Assembly (NCBI GenBank): GCA_033795365.1
Contig: JARYGU010000018.1
Coordinates: 51,483 to 115,482, forward strand
DNA: 64,000 nt
DNA from: JARYGU01 sp033795365
Lineage (GTDB): Bacteria > Pseudomonadota > Alphaproteobacteria > Rhizobiales > Rhizobiaceae
Direction of reading: 5' to 3'
Shown here: piece after piece, positions 62,526 to 64,000 of the stretch
Numbering within the stretch: the stretch's first letter is position 1
Layout of the letters: each line of letters begins with the position of its first letter
Position numbers and translations under genes: made by a program
Notes under the pieces: generated by a model
Told to the model about the DNA's origin: nothing
Seen by the model: only the letters and a program-made list of their open reading frames with translations
The model's database searches: none

Positions 62526-63749
62526 TCAAGCCGCCTCGCCCTGCACCGCTGTCAGCTTTGGCTCCTTCCCGGCCTCGACCATGTCGAGATAGTCGCTCCA
62601 CCATGCAAGCATCTTGCGGCGACCCGGCAGCCATCGCGCGCTGTTATAGGCAGAGCGGACCTCATCGCGATCCGTATGCGCAAGCTGCTTTTCGATCCAG
62701 TCCCTGTTGAAGCCCTGCTCGTTGAGGAGCGTGCTTGCCGTGCCGCGGAAGCCGTGCACGGTGGCGCGGGAATGATAGCCCATCCGGTAGAGCGCGTAGA
62801 TGAGCGTGTTCTGCGAGATGACACCCTCACGCGTTTGGGCCGGGAACACATACTTGCTGCTACCGGAGAGCTTCTTGAGCTTGCGGAGAATGTCCACGAC
62901 CTGCGGCGTCAGCGGCACGATATGCTCGTTGCGCATTTTCATGCGGCCGGCGGGAATGCACCAGACCGGTTCGTCGCCATCCAGATCGATCTCCCCCCAT
63001 TCGGCAAGACGCGCTTCGCTGGTGCGCACCATCGTATGCAGGACGAAGCGGATTGCCAGCACAGTCCGTTCCTCCCCGGTATAGGTCGCAAGCGCCTTGA
63101 AGAAACCGCCGAGTTCGGAGGCCTTCATCGCAGGACGGTGCTTTACCGCGACGGGCTTGCGCAGCGCGCCGCGCAGGTCGCGCGTCGGATCGCTCTTCAC
63201 GCGCTGAGTGGCGACCGCATAGCGGAACACCTGCCCGCAGGTCTGAAGCACACGGCCGGCCATATTCAGCGATCCACGCTTCTCGATCGCACGCACAGCT
63301 TCGAGAACCTCCAGCGGTTCGATGCCGTCAATGGGCCTCTTGCCGATCACGGCGATGATGTCCGTCTCGATCCGGGTCCACAACCGCGTGGCATAGCGTT
63401 CGGTCCAGGCGAGCTTCTGGTTCGCGAACCATTCTTTCGCGACCAGTTCGAACGTGACCTCTGCGGACATCTTCCTTCTGGTCTGACCGACCCTCCGATC
63501 CAGCGACGGATCGACGTCCTTGGCGAGCAGCGCCTTGACGGCCTCGCGTCTCTCGCGCGCCTCCTGAAGCGACACGGCCGGATAGGAACCATGGCTCAGC
63601 AGCTTCTGCTTGCCGTTGAAGCGGTAAGCCTGCCGCCACAGCTTCGACCCCGTCGGCTGAACGAGAAGGAACAGCCCTCCCCCGTCACTGATCTTGCGGG
63701 GCTTCTCGGAGGGCTTGGCATTCTTGCAGGCGTTCTCTGTCAGAGCCAT
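62526..63749 (-). CDS. int: Tyrosine-type site-specific integrase
   Basis: A 407-aa phage-type integrase: N-terminal DUF4102-like arm-binding domain (KISDGGGLFLLVQPTGSKLWRQAYRFNGKQKLLSHGSYPAVSLQEARERRE), core-binding SAM-like domain, and catalytic domain with Arg in RTSEARLAEW, HGFRGTASTLL (His/Arg pair) and the Tyr in RDEVRSAYN. It inserts and excises the element. It reads away from the tRNA gene, whose 3' end is 174 bases from its start, the usual place for the integrase of a tRNA-targeting ICE. Confidence 0.95.
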   Translation of the reverse strand: MALTENACKNAKPSEKPRKISDGGGLFLLVQPTGSKLWRQAYRFNGKQKLLSHGSYPAVSLQEARERREAVKALLAKDVDPSLDRRVGQTRRKMSAEVTFELVAKEWFANQKLAWTERYATRLWTRIETDIIAVIGKRPIDGIEPLEVLEAVRAIEKRGSLNMAGRVLQTCGQVFRYAVATQRVKSDPTRDLRGALRKPVAVKHRPAMKASELGGFFKALATYTGEERTVLAIRFVLHTMVRTSEARLAEWGEIDLDGDEPVWCIPAGRMKMRNEHIVPLTPQVVDILRKLKKLSGSSKYVFPAQTREGVISQNTLIYALYRMGYHSRATVHGFRGTASTLLNEQGFNRDWIEKQLAHTDRDEVRSAYNSARWLPGRRKMLAWWSDYLDMVEAGKEPKLTAVQGEAA

Positions 63750-63923
63750 GTTGGTATCTCCGGGTGGTCGTTAAAACCTACCCGCAAACGTACCAACAAA
63801 AATCGTGGCTGTCAGCAGCGCCCCATGGATGCCACCGGACGGCAATTTCCGCTGTATCGCTATGTTTTTCTTGGAGGAAATAGACTTCCATGGCCGTTAT
63901 TGGACTTACATGGAAGCTGGATT
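63750..63923. other. Intergenic region between integrase and tRNA-fMet (candidate attachment region)
   Basis: 174 bases without a gene. In elements of this kind the attachment core overlaps the 3' end of the tRNA gene, here the bases around TGGTTGCGGGGGCAGG at 63924. I found no second copy of that core elsewhere in the window, so the partner site is probably outside it. The integrase promoter and arm sites would lie here. Confidence 0.5.

Positions 63924-64000
<77 letters not shown>

Overview
The window looks like most of an integrative and conjugative element (ICE) in an alphaproteobacterium, probably Hyphomicrobiales (rhizobia/Brucella relatives). The evidence is high GC with GC-rich third codon positions, Irr-like Fur paralogues, a sitABCD operon next to Mur/Irr-like boxes, an AztABCD zinc system, and an initiator tRNA-fMet (63924-64000) beside a tyrosine integrase. 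The conjugation genes match the ICEclc/PFGI-1 (MPF-G, MobH relaxase) backbone. The window appears to run from the ICE interior (left) to the integrase/attachment end (right); the other end lies outside.

Layout. 1-4.6 kb: an SNF2-like helicase split by a complete group II intron (915-3332) whose precise removal restores the reading frame. 4.8-8.3 kb: cargo (small protein, agmatinase-family enzyme, VOC protein, AbiEi/AbiEii toxin-antitoxin pair). 8.5-16.3 kb: first transfer block (PilL-like lipoprotein, TIGR03759, lytic transglycosylase, TIGR03765, TraD, TIGR03747), into which an overlapping three-gene cassette is embedded: a PAPS-reductase-like PP-loop protein, a TGT/DpdA-like protein and a VUT/YhhQ-type queuosine-precursor transporter. 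This is the best candidate for a poorly described system, a possible 7-deazaguanine nucleic-acid modification cassette. 16.3-43.1 kb: a metal-homeostasis island. 43.1-58.6 kb: second transfer block (RAQPRD, TIGR03758, 03745, 03750, 03746, 03749, 03752, 03751, VirB4, 03757, 03756, 03755, TraG-N, DUF3742, MobH relaxase TraI). 58.6-64 kb: regulators, a DsbA-like protein, a Xre/RES toxin-antitoxin pair, the integrase and tRNA-fMet.

The metal island covers several metals. Mn/Fe: Fur-family gene, sitABCD and two tandem Irr-like regulators, with two 21-bp palindromic boxes in the divergent promoter. Peroxide defence: AhpD, AhpC, a TPR protein and a PPOX-fold protein downstream of the irr genes. Zinc: a probable nine-gene minus-strand operon (aztA-aztB-aztC-CobW GTPase-small Cys protein-dipeptide/metallophore-type ABC importer) divergent from CobW-aztD-zur, followed by a third CobW gene; Zur-like 5-3-5 boxes lie in the shared promoter and before the third CobW gene. 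Cobalt/B12: a cobalamin riboswitch upstream of DUF1636 and a FecBCD/BtuFCD-type importer. An N-gap flanked by G and C homopolymers (41161-41238) lies inside the island, so its right-hand linkage to the Rrf2/flavoprotein pair and the second transfer block should be treated as scaffolded rather than proven.

Starts were chosen from visible ribosome-binding sites, stop/start overlaps and family N-termini. Family names come from recognition of motifs and gene order; no search was run.
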